DNA from: Orbilia blumenaviensis | Taxonomy: Eukaryota; Ascomycota; Orbiliomycetes; Orbiliales; Orbiliaceae | Length of the DNA stretch: 64,000 nucleotides | Direction of reading: 5' to 3' | NCBI GenBank assembly: GCA_036872755.1 | Contig: JAVHNS010000011.1 | Location: forward strand, 1,364,001-1,428,000 | In this document: positions 1 through 12,769 of the stretch, one piece after another | How the letters are laid out: each line of letters begins with the position of its first letter | Position numbering within the stretch: position 1 is the first letter of the stretch | Notes under the pieces: generated by a model | What the model was told of the DNA's origin: nothing | The model's database searches: none | Seen by the model: only the letters and a program-made list of their open reading frames with translations | Program-made: the position numbers and the translations under genes

Positions 1-1884
1 CCATCTCAAGCTAAATTGCTTTTCAAAGTTTCAGAAAATGCATATATTCACGTTCGCTCCGAAAATCCAATTTTTATTTTCTTATTTTCGTACATCTGGC
101 TGGTGGAAACCCCATGTATAGCAGACAGGATATGTACATGTATTATAACTACCTACTTACCGATTATCAGCCAAATATATATAAATAACCCTCCAAATTT
201 TATGAAGTTGTAGATTTAAATTGCGAAAATCTATCTATCGAAATTAGCCCCACAAATGGGAACACAGCCGATAGTTATAATTACGAGTGGAAGCCGGAAG
301 CCAAAATATTAAATCCTGAAGGGTTCTTTTTCGTGTAAATCTTAATCGAGCCTTTTAAAAAACGAATATGCGATCTACCTGTGTGTTCCAAACCTTGGGG
401 TTCGTTTTCTAGCTAGATCCAAAGATCACGAAGAACAAAACGGGTTTGCAGCGCTCATCCCACCGGAATGAAGAACATTCCCTCGGTAACGCACCTGCTA
501 GAGGCGAGATCTATGCTGCATAACAATGCCCGTCTTTTCCGATTAGCACTGCAGAGACGGCCAGCGGTCGGCCAGTGCGTCCTTGCTAATTGGCCACAGG
601 ATCCAATTCTTGCGGCGGAAGGATATAGACGCAACGAAGGACCGGCCTTCACACCATCCGACAGGCTTTCAAACAGCACTAAGACATTTACATGGACAAG
701 GGCGACGGATATAGCGAACAAAACCCAGCTACCTCATGAGAAAAACGTAATCCCCAGAAATGAACCCTAGAAATCGAGTCCTAATCCCTAAAGACCCTTC
801 TTCCCTTGACCATGATCTGACACATAATTATAACACCACGAGCTCTACGAGCCTCACAAATAAGCTGGCCCAGAGAGTTTTCCCAGTGGGCTGGGAAGTT
901 CATTTCCCTCCACCACACCATCATTCGCTATACCCTCTCGTTTAGTAAAACAAGCTGGTCTGAACGAGAACGACATGTGTTCACGTTAAACAGAGTTCGC
1001 ATTTTAACCTAACCATGCTCACACATCATCAATGATGCGTGTTTCCTCCATTTTTCGATGAAAAGCACCCATGCTTGGTACTTGTATCCACATTGTGAAT
1101 TTGTACCTGACTAGACATGGGTCTTCTGCCCCACCTTTGATTCTGTCAACGCTTTTTTGACGTTGGAGATCCTGGTAGGGTGGCCAAGGGCTCTCCGGTT
1201 AAGTTAGGTTATCAAGCATAATCAGCTGGTCCATCCAACTTTTCGCGAGAGCAAAGCAAAGAATCGTTTCAGAATCTGTATGTCGTTACATCGTTTGGGA
1301 AAATTGTGTAAAGAAGGTATTGGATTCTGTTTTTTCAGGTCTTGTGATTTCCCATATTTTGTGGATTCAGTTTAGTTCGGCATATTATCATACGATATAA
1401 TATTGATAGTTATGGACATCGTGAGAAAGTCCCGTCGGTTGTATAAATTTAAATCTCATAATATAACGAGAATAGGCATAAGATACCAATGAAGAACCGA
1501 CGAACGGATTCTGGGAGTTCCACGTCCGCTTAGCGGACAAACTATTTGACACATGTCGAAAACTTGCACTTTTTTATCAATTTGTTTTTCCCAATTGACC
1601 AATTCATCCCATCGTTTTCAAGCCCATGTCGACATACATGCATACATGGACATGCCCCAGAAGCAAGCCCTGCCTGCTCAGAGCAAGGCCCAACTTTACC
1701 CGATAACCACACTACGGGAACCATATCCCGACCGATTTACTTACAAGCCTGCTTTCCCTCTCTCCACACACGTATTCATCCCGATGTCCCCAAATTACAC
1801 ACCCAAAATAAACACGAGATTTGATATGCTATAATTTGAAAGGGGGGGTAGTTTCCGGCAGATTGGAAGGAACGGTGCCTTTAG

Positions 1885-1921
<37 letters not shown>

Positions 1922-3443
1922 AGCTCCAGTTTGCGCATGTTTACGCAGGTGCACACAGACCTACGCCACAATATGGGAAATATGAGGCATTGTCCGCCGG
2001 GGCGGGGAAAAAAGAAGGGTCGACGGTCGCCAATCGACCGATTTGCATCTGTGGACTTCAAACCAACGGTTATTGAAAGAAAAGACCGGCTATGTAGGTT
2101 ATATTGAAAATTTGGGTTTGCTGTGCATCGTAATATATGCATATTGGGAATGAGCAGTCTAGACTTCTATTATCGGTCAATTCCTTTTCTTTTCTTTTCA
2201 TCCTAGAACGCATTGACCAGTTCGTCTGTCTAATCGCGAATAGATTGACGAGTGGGAGCTCGTAGGTGGTTGACCAATAGGTCAGCTCAGCGGAGGGAGT
2301 TGGTCCGTGTTTATACAAGACTTGGCTAGACACACTGCCATATGAGCGATGCTATTTTGAGACCCCCTGCTATACTAGCTCGTACCGAAGACCATTCTCG
2401 TTCTACAAACATACCCGGAGACTCATTCGAATTTACTTCATTTGTATGTGTTAATCTATGGCCTTTGGCCTGTAAATAAGCTTAAGGACCTTAGAATGAT
2501 GGAATTTAATACAGATTGACCAATAGAAGTAGCAATGTGTGCTCGTCCATACCATTTCGTTTTGAGCCACATCTAACCTAAAACTGAAAGCGGTATTTTT
2601 TGTATAAAGATCTATACTATAACTCTGTTCCCTAGACACAACGGGGAGAGAAGTCAACTCGAACCTTTGGTCAAATAACAGCTGGTAACTAGTTTCATAG
2701 GCTGCAGATATTGCAGTATGAGCATCTAGACCCAACACACCCATGACAGAAAGGGAAAAGCCACTGCCTTTAACATAAAACATTGGTCTCTGGAAAAGAG
2801 GCATCTTGAGCTCTGAATGCGGCCTGGCGGGCCTCTAGGGTTAATCTGCATGAAGGCGTATCTATCTCGATAGGCCCGACGGAACACAAAAGGGGAAAAG
2901 AAAAGCGATAAGATATTCGATAATAAATTGCGAGACAATGGGCTAAGGATCGAGAGGAGCAAGGGATCTGGGAAAGGGCAACGTGATAGAAGCAGCTAAG
3001 ACAACCCTAAAGGAAAAGACGATGGTGAGATGGTTGGTATTACACCGAGTTTTTGTAACCTGAACGCCATGAGCTTGCAAATCGGATATTTTGGGGGAAA
3101 TAGCAATGTTCTGGAAAGCCGTGAGGAAGAAAGAGGGTTAGCTTTGTTTTCGGAGAGAAAACAATCGTGTCAACTGATTTCTGTCCCATTCTAGAATGGT
3201 GGAAACCAGCAGACCATCAACAAAGTGGGGCGATAATAGAGACAGGGATGAAGCTCGTATGATTAGTATGTGCCTATTATGGGCGTTTCATGCTTTCTAA
3301 CCAAGGTTCTCATTAATTCTCGGAAGAGAGGTTGGTGAAGTTGTAAAAGCATGTTCTCGTGATATAGAAAACCATATATTCCCGGGGGCCGAGATGAGGT
3401 CATGAGGTCGGGATAGGAATGATATGTGATTTCAGTGGATTGA
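1..3443. other. Intergenic, left edge
   Basis: I see no convincing gene here. Several overlapping open frames of 60-120 codons exist on both strands (for example 2451-2804 on the minus strand), but none shows a recognisable motif, splice pattern or consistent coding bias. The stretch holds a 29-nt poly-A tract (1891-1919) and lies downstream of the TFIIA gene, whose 3' UTR presumably ends in it. Confidence 0.5.
1891..1919. repeat. Poly-A tract, 29 nt
   Basis: An uninterrupted run of 29 A residues. It could be a mononucleotide microsatellite or the tail of an old retroposed transcript; I see no target-site duplication or coding body next to it that would decide. Confidence 0.9.
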
Positions 3444-5150
3444 TTACCACTCATATTCCCCAGTAGCCTTGCCAAAGACATACCTGGACGATAAGGGAAA
3501 AGCATGTCAGTCATCTCCGGATTTATTCGCCATATTGAAGATAAGAGAGTGGGAAAATCTAATAAGGAAAGTGAAAACATACTCTTTCCCATTAACAGTC
3601 AAGACACCGTTTCTGAGCCAACACTTCCATTTATTCTTGGTGCGCTGCACTTTGTCGTACATGCAAAGCATGATCTGAGAGATTCCTTCATTATCATCAT
3701 CGTCATCAACGGGCTCCTCATCAGTGTCATCAAGATCCGAGTTAATAGCATCTTCGTCCATTTCGGGTCCATCGGTTTGCAGTAGCCTCGGCGCGACTGA
3801 TACTCCCGACGGACCTGCGGTCGCATCTGGGATTGGAGATGAAATCGAATCGGCACCAGCAACCTGGAGGGTAGAAGCCGCATTTTTCTTGCTCTTCCTC
3901 TTGAGCGGGCGGACCTGCATGACATCTGTCTGAAGGTTGAATTGCCTGATGGCCTCTGCGATTGCGTCCTCATAAGTACGAATCTGTTCTCCCTCCAAGA
4001 CAATCTGTCTAATTTGGCCATCTACTTCCTCCCTGGTGGGTCCGTCACCCGGTCCATCAGTTTGGCCGCCTTGCAGCTGCTGCGGTGGAGTTGGAAGCAT
4101 GAGCCCGGTAAACTGAGGGCCTCGTTGGGCCGTTCCAAACTTCTGGGCGACCATTTCACGAGCACGTGCAGCCGCAAGGCTTGGGTCACTGAGAGCTTGG
4201 CCGGGTGGTGCCGCTGGTGCTGCTGGTGGCAACTCAGCCTCTGGGTCAGGCTTGATGCGAGTGCCATCAGAGGCGATATCACCAGCAGCATCAACCATCT
4301 CCTGTTTGGGAGCTGGTTCGGGGACAGGCTCTGGGTCCCATGGGAATGTGGCAACCTTGAAGCCAGATAGCTTCTCCTGCCAGACCTATTTGCGAGAAAT
4401 GATTTTATCCTTTAGTTACCATCTCTCCCTTTTATTTTTATTTATTTTTTCTGTATAAAAAAAAAAGGTACAATGCTATGAAGTTCATGGGACTGAAAGG
4501 TTTGTTGGAGAAGTACGTGTTAGGCTGCGTTGGGCTGGTTTGAGCGAATAAGAGACGCGTAAGAATCCCTATTGAGATATAAAAGGGGGCTCAAGCAGCT
4601 TGGGAACCTGGCAGGATCTTGTCCCAGCCTGGCACAGGGAAAACATGGTCCAGCTTAAAAGCCCAGAATCCGCACTAATGGGAAACCAAAGAGATTTGCC
4701 CCAGCAGCACATTATTTTTTCCCAGCATTCTTGAAGCGAGAGGATTCTTTGGAGCAAAGGGATAGAAAAACTGAAGGCAGGATTTCAATGTCCAAGGAGG
4801 ACGCTGGATGATGGTTCTCCATTAATACGACGAAGAACGACCGGGAAGGCTCGTGGCCTTCCAACGCCCACATGCTTGGGAGAGCTTCAACGCCTCTCTG
4901 CGAAAATCCGGGCTAAAACTAGGGGAAAGCGAAACGAAGAAAACCAGTGGAAAAATAATCGTACCTTTTTCAATTCCTCTAGAACAGAGGGATCGATGCC
5001 GCTATCCTGGACATCGGTCACCGAGCTGTCGATAACCTGCTGGATGACTTTCTCGTATACCTTACCCTATTCCACCTCAGTTTGGTCAGCAACCATCCAG
5101 ACGGCCCATGGGCAGGTGTTGGTGAAACTCACAACACTGTTATTAGACAT
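3444..5150 (-). CDS. TOA1: Transcription initiation factor IIA large (alpha/beta) subunit
   Basis: TFIIA large subunit, a nuclear factor that binds TBP on promoter DNA and stabilises the preinitiation complex with the small subunit. Four exons: 5150-5133, 5066-4965, 4385-3583 and 3483-3444, giving 320 residues. The first exon codes only six residues (MSNNSV) and ends at a GTGAGT donor. Exon 2 carries the conserved N-terminal helical region (GKVYEKVIQQVIDSSVTDVQ, then GIDPSVLEELKK), continuing as VWQEKLSG in exon 3. The middle is Pro/Ala/Gln-rich and variable, as usual. The C-terminal beta-barrel follows an acidic run and shows QIMLCMYDKVQRTKNKWK, then LTVNGKEYVFGKATGEYEW at the stop. The intron between exons 2 and 3 is 579 nt, far longer than any other here. 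The last intron uses a GTATGT donor; reading through it gives a wrong C-terminus. Family assignment is firm. Confidence 0.95.
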
Positions 5151-6371
5151 GATGGGTCGGAAAGCCTTGTGCGACGGTTTATAGAACAGAAGGGAATGCC
5201 GGAAGGGCGAGATGGATGGATACTCCCTGTATTTGGAGGGGAGTGGGCAATGCGTGAAGATGTGTGGATATGTGAGATGTCGGTGGCTTGCTTATTGAAG
5301 AATTGGCTGAGGAGAAGGGAAGAAAGTACGCAGCAAATTCGCAGCAGCAGTATCTAATATGTCTGAACAAGAGATTCTTTGGATTTATTACTGGGCGCAG
5401 TTGTTGCTGGCAGCGTTTCTTTCCTGTTATGGAGTTTGGATAATAGCTTCAACCTGTCCCTCTCTCTCTCCGTCTCCCTCTTGGTTATGTAATCCGGTGT
5501 TTGGAACGTCACAGCAAACTCAATTATGTACTTTGTTTCGCTTTAATGCGAGCAATAAATTTCAATTGCTTCTCATGGAAGCCTGGTTCTTTCAAGCGTA
5601 GACGATATCTGGCTGAAAACTGGTGGTTTCCTTTGCTCAGCGCGGAGGCCGTCGGCGGCTTGTTTTGTATGGCGGGAACGAAGAGAACGAGACGAGGCGG
5701 GCGATGGGTATTTATAGGGATGAGAGTGATGGTGGAAGGATCAGGTTGCAAACAGCATGACACAGTGTGAGAAAGATCAAGGGTCACGTGCAGAGCCACT
5801 TCTGACTAAGCCACACCTGCAGAATCCCACACCACACAACGCAGGATCCCGCTCTTCTACCTATAATCCTTGCTTAGGCCCAGACCCTGGCTACATTCAG
5901 GATCCAGCTCTAGAAACTCTGATCGGTTAGATTCGTGCTACCTTATATACAGATAAGTGCCTTGTAATCAATCCTGATGACGGTCTGGGGCTCTACAGTT
6001 AATTAGTCATAACTGGAAGGCATGAGAATTTGAACTAGTGAGTGGAGGGCGCACATCCTTTCGCGTTTCCCACGTTTAGAGAGATAGTATTCGAGTTTCA
6101 TATCCTCAGACTAAGCACATATATACTCCATAGTCAGGTACACACGATAGCTGGGTCTACTCCATTTAAACCCAGCTGAGGCTGTTCTGAACAATAACAT
6201 GGAACATGTGCGCACCCCCATAATAAAAAATGAAAGATGGAATATGAACCAAAGGCGCCAGTACCATGCCTCTTCCACTTGAAAGCAGCCAGTTGCGTTG
6301 AAAAATAAAAATTAAACAGCAAAAGAAAGAGAAAAAACGAAAACAAGACCAGGGTACAAAGTAGGGAGACC
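5151..6371. other. Intergenic between TFIIA and esterase genes
   Basis: Promoter and 5' UTR side of the TFIIA gene and 3' side of the PAF-acetylhydrolase-like gene. Short open frames on both strands look random. No repeat or RNA gene was recognised. Confidence 0.5.
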
Positions 6372-8626
6372 TCAAAGCCTTGGACCGTTTTCTTTAGCAT
6401 CAGCATTTGCTTTATCGTTCCCTTTCGTCGTCTCTTCAGCCTTTTCTTTGAGTATTTTCAACCCTTCGGCCTTTTTCAAACCCTCATCTCCGAGCTCCAA
6501 ATCAACTAATTCCCACCCCTTCACAACCCCGTCGCCAAAAATCTCAGCATCTCGTTCTTCTTTTCCATAGCCGGCAACTTTCTTCCCACATTCTCTCAAA
6601 AACTCCACCAAAGCCCTGACGTTTAGATTTAATACAGCCTCCGAATCACTAACCCCCATCAAGTACTTGGCAGACGTGGGAAACAGTATCCCGAAATCAC
6701 TTTGTGACATATGAGCAGAATCGACGACATAGTAGAACCTCCTGTCCGGCTGTCCTGGAATAGATCTTTGGGACTTTCGACTTTGTGTTCGTTGCAGAGA
6801 TAGCGCTTCGACGTTCTCCAATTCTGATATAGCAGTTTCCACCGGTTCTCCTTCATTGAGTTTGGATTCGTCGCCTTGGCGGAAGCCGGTAGGCAATTGA
6901 GGTGTGACGTCCAGGCTTGAGGTCCTGCGCAGCTTATGGACCTGGGGTAAAACCTCTTGCTTTGTAGCTTCAGGGCTTGTGGGGATAGAAATGGTGGGTG
7001 CTTGGCCTTCTTCCTCTTGAACTTCCTTAAACCATTCGCTTTCGAAAACCCCACCTTTTCGGTTCATGACGTGCCTATATTCACTATTTTAGCTTCTGTT
7101 TTCCTTTGGGCCAGTGATAAACAAGCGAAAATGCACACCTAAATCCCCTTAAGTTCTCCTTCCATTTGAAAAACTGCTGGCTGAATACTCCAACTGTAGG
7201 CCCAGGGATTGGCAGTTTCCAAATAGCTCTCGTTCTATCTCCTAAAAGTGGTAAACACCAAGTGTCCAACAGTACAGTCCCGGGAGCTTTCGAAGTCTTT
7301 CCAATTGCCCCGTCTGGGTGAAAATGTCGAAGTAAATATTCGGCGGGAATATACAGCGGCTCCTTTAGTTCGCCATTCTGTCTGAAAATTGGTGCATACC
7401 AACAACTCTTTACGAACTGGGTTGTGGTTGCGGCGCCAAACGAATGTCCAACCCAGGTTATGCTCCCGGGAGAATCAATGTCCAATCTTCCTTCAAACAT
7501 TTTAAGGAGATGAGAAACATCACTGGCCTTAACACCAGCGAGGTATAGATCTTCATCAACACACTCTTCTCTCCACCCTTTATTGAGTTCCCGGACTGCT
7601 GCATACAGAACCCCGATTTCCCACAAACGGATTTCAAGTTGTCTGTTTCTGATTGCAGCGGTTATTGGGGAAATTTCGTGGGCTTGAGAAATATAGTCGA
7701 TCCTCCGGCGAACAATACCTTTCCTCTTGGATATATGGGTCTTTTCCTTCTTTTCCTTCCCATTCTCCTGATCTTTGCTCCCACTAGCCCCGTCCATTTG
7801 ATTCTTTTCGTTTTCATCATGCGAGCTATTTCCGGCAGACGTTTCTTCGGTATCCGATCCACTAGAACTCGGTGTCTGCGGTACTCCATCAACATCAACT
7901 TTAGGAGGGTTATTCAAATCGTTTCCCTTTCGAAGCTCAGTCAAGCCAGATTTACGCTTTGGTTCCCGAATAAATGTAGCAGGAGCACTCCCATCTCTAT
8001 GCTCGGGGCAGAAGACGATACAGCCATGAGCTGCTAGAGAAGCTGTGATATAAGAATATGTATTCCTTGTACCACCTAAGCCGTGAGAGAAAATTACAAC
8101 AGGAAACTTTGAGGGGGTTCCCAGAATATTATGGTTGGCGTAAGCGGGGATTTTGATGTAATAAAGGTGGCGTGGGATGTAACTAAAACGCGTCAGCCAA
8201 TCCAATGCCACACAAATCGAAACATAATATGTATATTAACAGCAGAAGACAGTGGTTATGAGCAAATTAAGTGTATAGGGCTTTCATAGGATTTGATAAC
8301 TATCGGTAGAGCTGAACTTACGATAAGACACTTGCCAAAAATTCACTGGCACCTGCAAATCTACAGTATGCGGCTACATACTCCTTCCTTGGTGATGGGA
8401 CCCAATTAGCACCCTGGACACCAGTTGCCTGGTCCTTCAATGCTGCTGGGTAGAATATTCGAAATTGGATAGTTGGGATGTCGGAGTGGCTTGGGCATGG
8501 TGTAGATAGTCCGCTGTCGACGAACGGTGAGACGGGAAGTTCGAGGTCGATTGTGCCGACTTCATAAGGACCTTTGTAAGATGGAAAATATGGAACAGGA
8601 CTAAGACGAGAGAGAATTGAAGTCAT
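6372..8626 (-). CDS. Platelet-activating factor acetylhydrolase (isoform II) family esterase
   Basis: An alpha/beta hydrolase of the PAF-acetylhydrolase p-II family, which removes short or oxidised sn-2 acyl groups from phospholipids. Three exons: 8626-8322, 8182-7139 and 7074-6372, 683 residues. The oxyanion-hole region reads IFSHGLGGTRNTYS (about residue 132), followed by CPEHRDGSAP. The nucleophile elbow is GHSFG (Ser about 349), the acid is probably Asp in VLLDTW, and the catalytic His is in DSAHMSQSDFG (about 571). Two long low-complexity insertions interrupt the fold: residues about 174-260 (Ser/Asp/Glu, then Lys-rich) and about 455-560. No signal peptide is visible at the start (MTSILSRLSP), so a cytosolic or membrane-associated enzyme is likely. 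The start is the only ATG consistent with the first exon. Family is well supported; substrate is inferred. Confidence 0.9.
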
Positions 8627-9840
8627 TTTGTTAATGTTGCAGGTTTGATTAATATCTGGGTCAACCCAGTCGAGCTGATAGAAGAGGTTTATGGAGACGA
8701 TGTTCGAGATGGGTTTGCTGTGGTAGATGTATGAAGCAGAGTAGGTGCTTAATACAGGAAATACCAGCTGTGTTAGTAAATCTATAGAGATATTCCCAAT
8801 TCAAGCCTTGAAGCTTTGATTTCAAAAAGACTAGTCCTAAGCCGACATTAAATCCTGACTCGGCACGAGATGTCGAGACATCGACTCCTAGTTTTCCAAA
8901 ATACAACAGTTGACCTGAGTTGGAAGATGCTCAATCACAAGCGAACGGTATCTGCCCCATTAAATTCCATTCTGAAAAGCCTCGAAAGAAATCAGAAACA
9001 AAAACAAAGAAAAGAGATCTTGTTTCCTTAAATATAGCTAGGCGGAGATGCATCCACGTCTCGGAGCTCACAAGATCAGTTCCAAGAAACGGGGGAAAAA
9101 AATTAATTTTTTGATCGAGAAGATCCACACGGTACTGCCGTCCAACAATCAACTGCTCCACAAACAGCATTATTCCCGGATCCACGCATCCGCCAGCCAG
9201 ATCCGGTAAGTGTACACCTGCGTTCAATTTTTCCTACGTTTTTATTGGGTCGCGCAGTCGGTGCTTCAAAGTCTCCGACTCAGGGACATGTATCGTATGC
9301 ATGGTGATGACGACATTAGTCTGTAACCTCTTCTACGTTATCTATGAACAAGGCGACGAGCCGAGGTCTACCAGAAAGGAGATAACTACTGCAGGATATC
9401 AAAGCTTGAAGTGGCCCAGGCAACTAAGCTATAATGTATCAGTTTCGCATGGATCCAAACCACACTGCCACGGTTCGGGAACATAATTCGCCCGTCATCC
9501 TAGTTAATGGGATATTCGGTCACACGAGCCAATATTGATACTTAGGGATTATACTAGGACTGGCTGTAGCTTCCCGGTCCGATCCTGCGCGAAGTTGCAT
9601 GCGGTTTAATGTAGTACCGGAATCCCGCATGGTTCTGGAGCCGTCTAAGGGTCTCACACCTCAGTTTGTTGATACATTTCCCATACAATAGTAGTCATTA
9701 ACAATCAGACTAATCTACGGGTTTATATATTCCTGTGGGGCAAAGGGGGTAGTGCATAGTAGTATCAATTAAAGACTTGGTGGACCAGCTTCGCCTTTTC
9801 ATCAAGGGTTCGATAGGTAGCAAGCCGACGCTCAAGGCTC
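8627..9840. other. Intergenic
   Basis: Upstream side of the PAF-acetylhydrolase-like gene and downstream side of the HSL-type hydrolase gene. No convincing coding frame, repeat or RNA gene seen. Confidence 0.5.
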
Positions 9841-11001
9841 CTACAGTATCACAATGTCGTCCCCCAACTCTCCAGCCCCCCTCTCTCCAGTTGGGGCCTT
9901 GACTTCCTTCTTCTCAGTGCTCCACACATCCGACAACCACACCGCTAGCCGGTCATACAGTTCAAATGTGATCTTATCCAACTTCTCATAAACCTTCGGA
10001 TCCATTCTCTCCACACTTTGATGTGTAAATCCGTGCCTTACGTCCTTAACCTCATCATAAACAATATTCTTTTTCACCTTCCCAAATTTCTCATAAAATT
10101 TCTTTGCATCGATGTTCAACATGTCGTATTCGCATCCCACTAAATATATATTCTCCGGTAGGTCTTCGGCATTGGCATATAACGGGCTTAGGCTTGGGTT
10201 TTCTCGGTCGGCGCCTCGGGGGACATAACCAAAGCTGAAGAAATCTGCCATCCTACGAAGCACATCTGGTGGCGCATGTTTTGGACGTAAGGCGAGTTTC
10301 TCTTCCGTAGTCATTGTAAAATCGAGTACTGGATAGATTGGGACAATCGTTTGGATCTTGCCCTTAAGTTCCGGCTGGATTACTGAAGCAGTTGAGAGGT
10401 TCCCGCCGGCACTAAAACCGCCAATGGCCACCCTTGAAGGATCATAGAGATGAGATATCCGTTCATCCTTGAGTACCTCGACAATAAGTGCCGTAAGATC
10501 CTGGACTTGAACTGGCCAGCGAGTATACGGGGTTTTACGGTATGCTAGTGCGACGACAATACAGGACGCTGCGTCAGAGATATAGCGGTTGAACTCTGCG
10601 TCTAAGACTGGATGGCCAACATTAAATCCGCCACCATGGATGGTGAAAAAAAGCGGATACTGTTTAGGTGAGGATTTCGGGATTGCGGAAGAAGAGGTAA
10701 GGATTGAATGTGATTTTGGAAGATAGACCTCGACAGTAGATGGAACCCAGTAGGATGGAAGCCGGTGTTGAGGAATGGTCAATGTGAATGTTGGAGGGTC
10801 TTTGTAGTAACCGACGCGATAAAGGCGACTTTAGATCTCTAAATTAGCTATGCGTATTAAAGGACCCTTCGGGTCAAGGTTAAATGTCGGAAGTATATAC
10901 CGTATAAAGAGGTAAAAACGGACGAAGTTGTTCATCCATAGCAGCTTCAGAAAATACTGGATCCGGCTCAGCAACGGCGGGGGTGGGAACACGGTCGGCA
11001 T
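9841..11001 (-). CDS. Alpha/beta hydrolase fold-3 (HSL/steryl acetylhydrolase-like) esterase
   Basis: A carboxylesterase of the hormone-sensitive-lipase-like group. Two exons: 11001-10901 and 10828-9841 (72-nt intron, GTATAT donor, acceptor CTAAAG), 362 residues. Exon 1 starts MPTVFPPPPLLS and adds a short hydrophobic, basic segment that may anchor the protein to a membrane. The oxyanion motif is IHGGGFNVGHP (about residue 97), the nucleophile elbow is GGFSAGGN (Ser about 173), the acid lies in GCEYDML, and the His in DVRHGFTHQ. An acceptor closer to the branch region (TTTAG) would put a stop in frame, which fixes the splice. The C-terminus is an acidic, Gly-rich tail. Substrate is unknown; fungal relatives deacetylate steryl or xenobiotic esters. 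Confidence 0.9.
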
Positions 11002-12769
11002 TGTCTCCCACTTGATCTCCTTACCTATCTCCGTGGTTTTGGTATCTTCGAGTCCTTTCTATTGACGCCAGGTGCCTGTGGAGGGACAATGGGACGTAAG
11101 GAGTCGTGATATCAAATTCAATTTGAGTAAAGGCAACTGTCGGGGAATTTGGGCCCGGAGGCCCTGAATGTGCTACATTGGGTCAGCTTCTCGTGGGTTC
11201 GCTAGCTTGGAACGCACATCTGCAACTGAGCCGAGGCATCGGCAGTTGTTCGCAGAAGAGCAAAATGGCCTTTTCGAGGGTATATCGGTAGAAGAGAATA
11301 TGTGTTTGCGGATCCAGGGGGGTTCGATATAAGATGAACTCTCCACACGGTGTTTCTGAACGGGAATTAAATTTAAAACTGGTGCTGGCGCTGGCTCGAC
11401 ATCCATTCTGGAGTGAAGTGCCGAAAGCAGCCAGACCTGGCCGTGTAACCTGATTGTTCAAAATACCACAAAGACAACTCTTTCGCGATATATATAATGC
11501 CCATACCTATTGACTCAATTACCTACAAATATATACCCCAAATACTTATGTTCGTTGGAAAGGGCATCGTTTCAAGTCATATATATTATTAAAAGATCGT
11601 AGACATAGCTATATAGTTTCATTGCAACTAGCCCGAATGTAGGTCCAATTGGCAATCCTTCCTGGCTGATGAAATGCTGGCCCAATTTTTTTTGCATGGC
11701 ACGTAGCATTTCTTATGTTTCTCTTCAAAGATTAAGATCGTTCTAAACCTCTATCTAAATATAATACAATAATAAAGTAGACTTACTGTTGCTATCTTCT
11801 AATGTTTTTTTTTTTTTTAATTGCTTATTGATCTCACTATTGATCTATCACTTCGTATACATGCACCGTGGTCTCGTTGGTAACCGCGCACCGCGGCTAT
11901 TAAACAAAAACCTCCCAATTAATCAGGTTAGCCATACTTATTGGTATTGCTCGCCCAATTAATAGACGGTTGTATTAATATTTGAGCCTGATCAACAGTT
12001 TTCGTTGCCCCACTCTGATGTATAGTCGAACTCGGGGGGTTTCACTATTCCTAATCTAGTTATAGTTTTAATCTTAAGCAGTACGATAAGTCGACTTCGA
12101 AGGCGTTTTATATAATGAGTAATATGAATGGTATATAACAGTTTTGGATGTCTGCCTTCTAAAAGATCCACATTGTGTGCCTTGGGGAGTCTAGACCGAC
12201 ATCAAAGCACTTCAATACCCTAGATACCCTGCCAAGCCCTGTTCCATGTAAATGACTTTCCATTCTTCAACACGTGATCTGGATCCTTTTGGTACGTAAC
12301 GTTGGATCCTGACTAAACTTTTAAAGCCCGCTTTGTCCGCCGAACTGTCCGCCGTTTCTATTTCCTCAGCTGTGCCTTTGCATCTAACCTGCATCCAAAC
12401 CGTGTGCAATTGAGAGAAAGAAAGTGCAAACGTTACCCCCCCCCCCGGCCCTTTTTTGGTTGATTTTACTGTGAATTTAGTGAGAGTCGAGATTTTCTTG
12501 ATAGTCATTACTGTGAACAGGTTTTTCTTGGTTGTGCTTATTAGTTCAGTTGATTCCGAGTGCTGTGTCGTGCTGTATTTCGCGAATTCGTCGACGTCAA
12601 ACCGGACCACGGCTAGATCAATCCACAACCACCCACCTCGTTCCAACACTCATAGCAAATCCCACTTATTTTTCCCTATCTTCACTCTCCTCATACATCC
12701 CCTCAAAATTATCTATTTTCCTTCCGTCCTAACTTCAATTCCCCTTATAACCCCCACAAAGAGAAAAAA
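11002..12769. other. Divergent intergenic region
   Basis: Shared upstream region of the HSL-type hydrolase (minus) and the DUF4139 gene (plus). No gene recognised. It includes an AT-rich block (about 11480-12180) and an 11-nt poly-C run (12436-12446). The last 150 nt before 12770 are pyrimidine-rich and end in an A-rich context before the ATG, typical of fungal 5' UTRs. Confidence 0.5.

Noticed and set aside
468..770. Pair of overlapping open frames on opposite strands (plus 468-770, minus 455-721)
   Set aside because: Slightly GC-rich local sequence keeps both strands open; no motif, no start context and no splice partners.
2451..2804. Minus-strand frame of 117 codons
   Set aside because: No recognisable family, no partners, flanked by non-coding sequence; probably chance.
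12212..12649. Minus-strand frame of 145 codons upstream of the DUF4139 gene
   Set aside because: Composition is unlike neighbouring proteins and it runs through the pyrimidine-rich leader and poly-C tract of the plus-strand gene.
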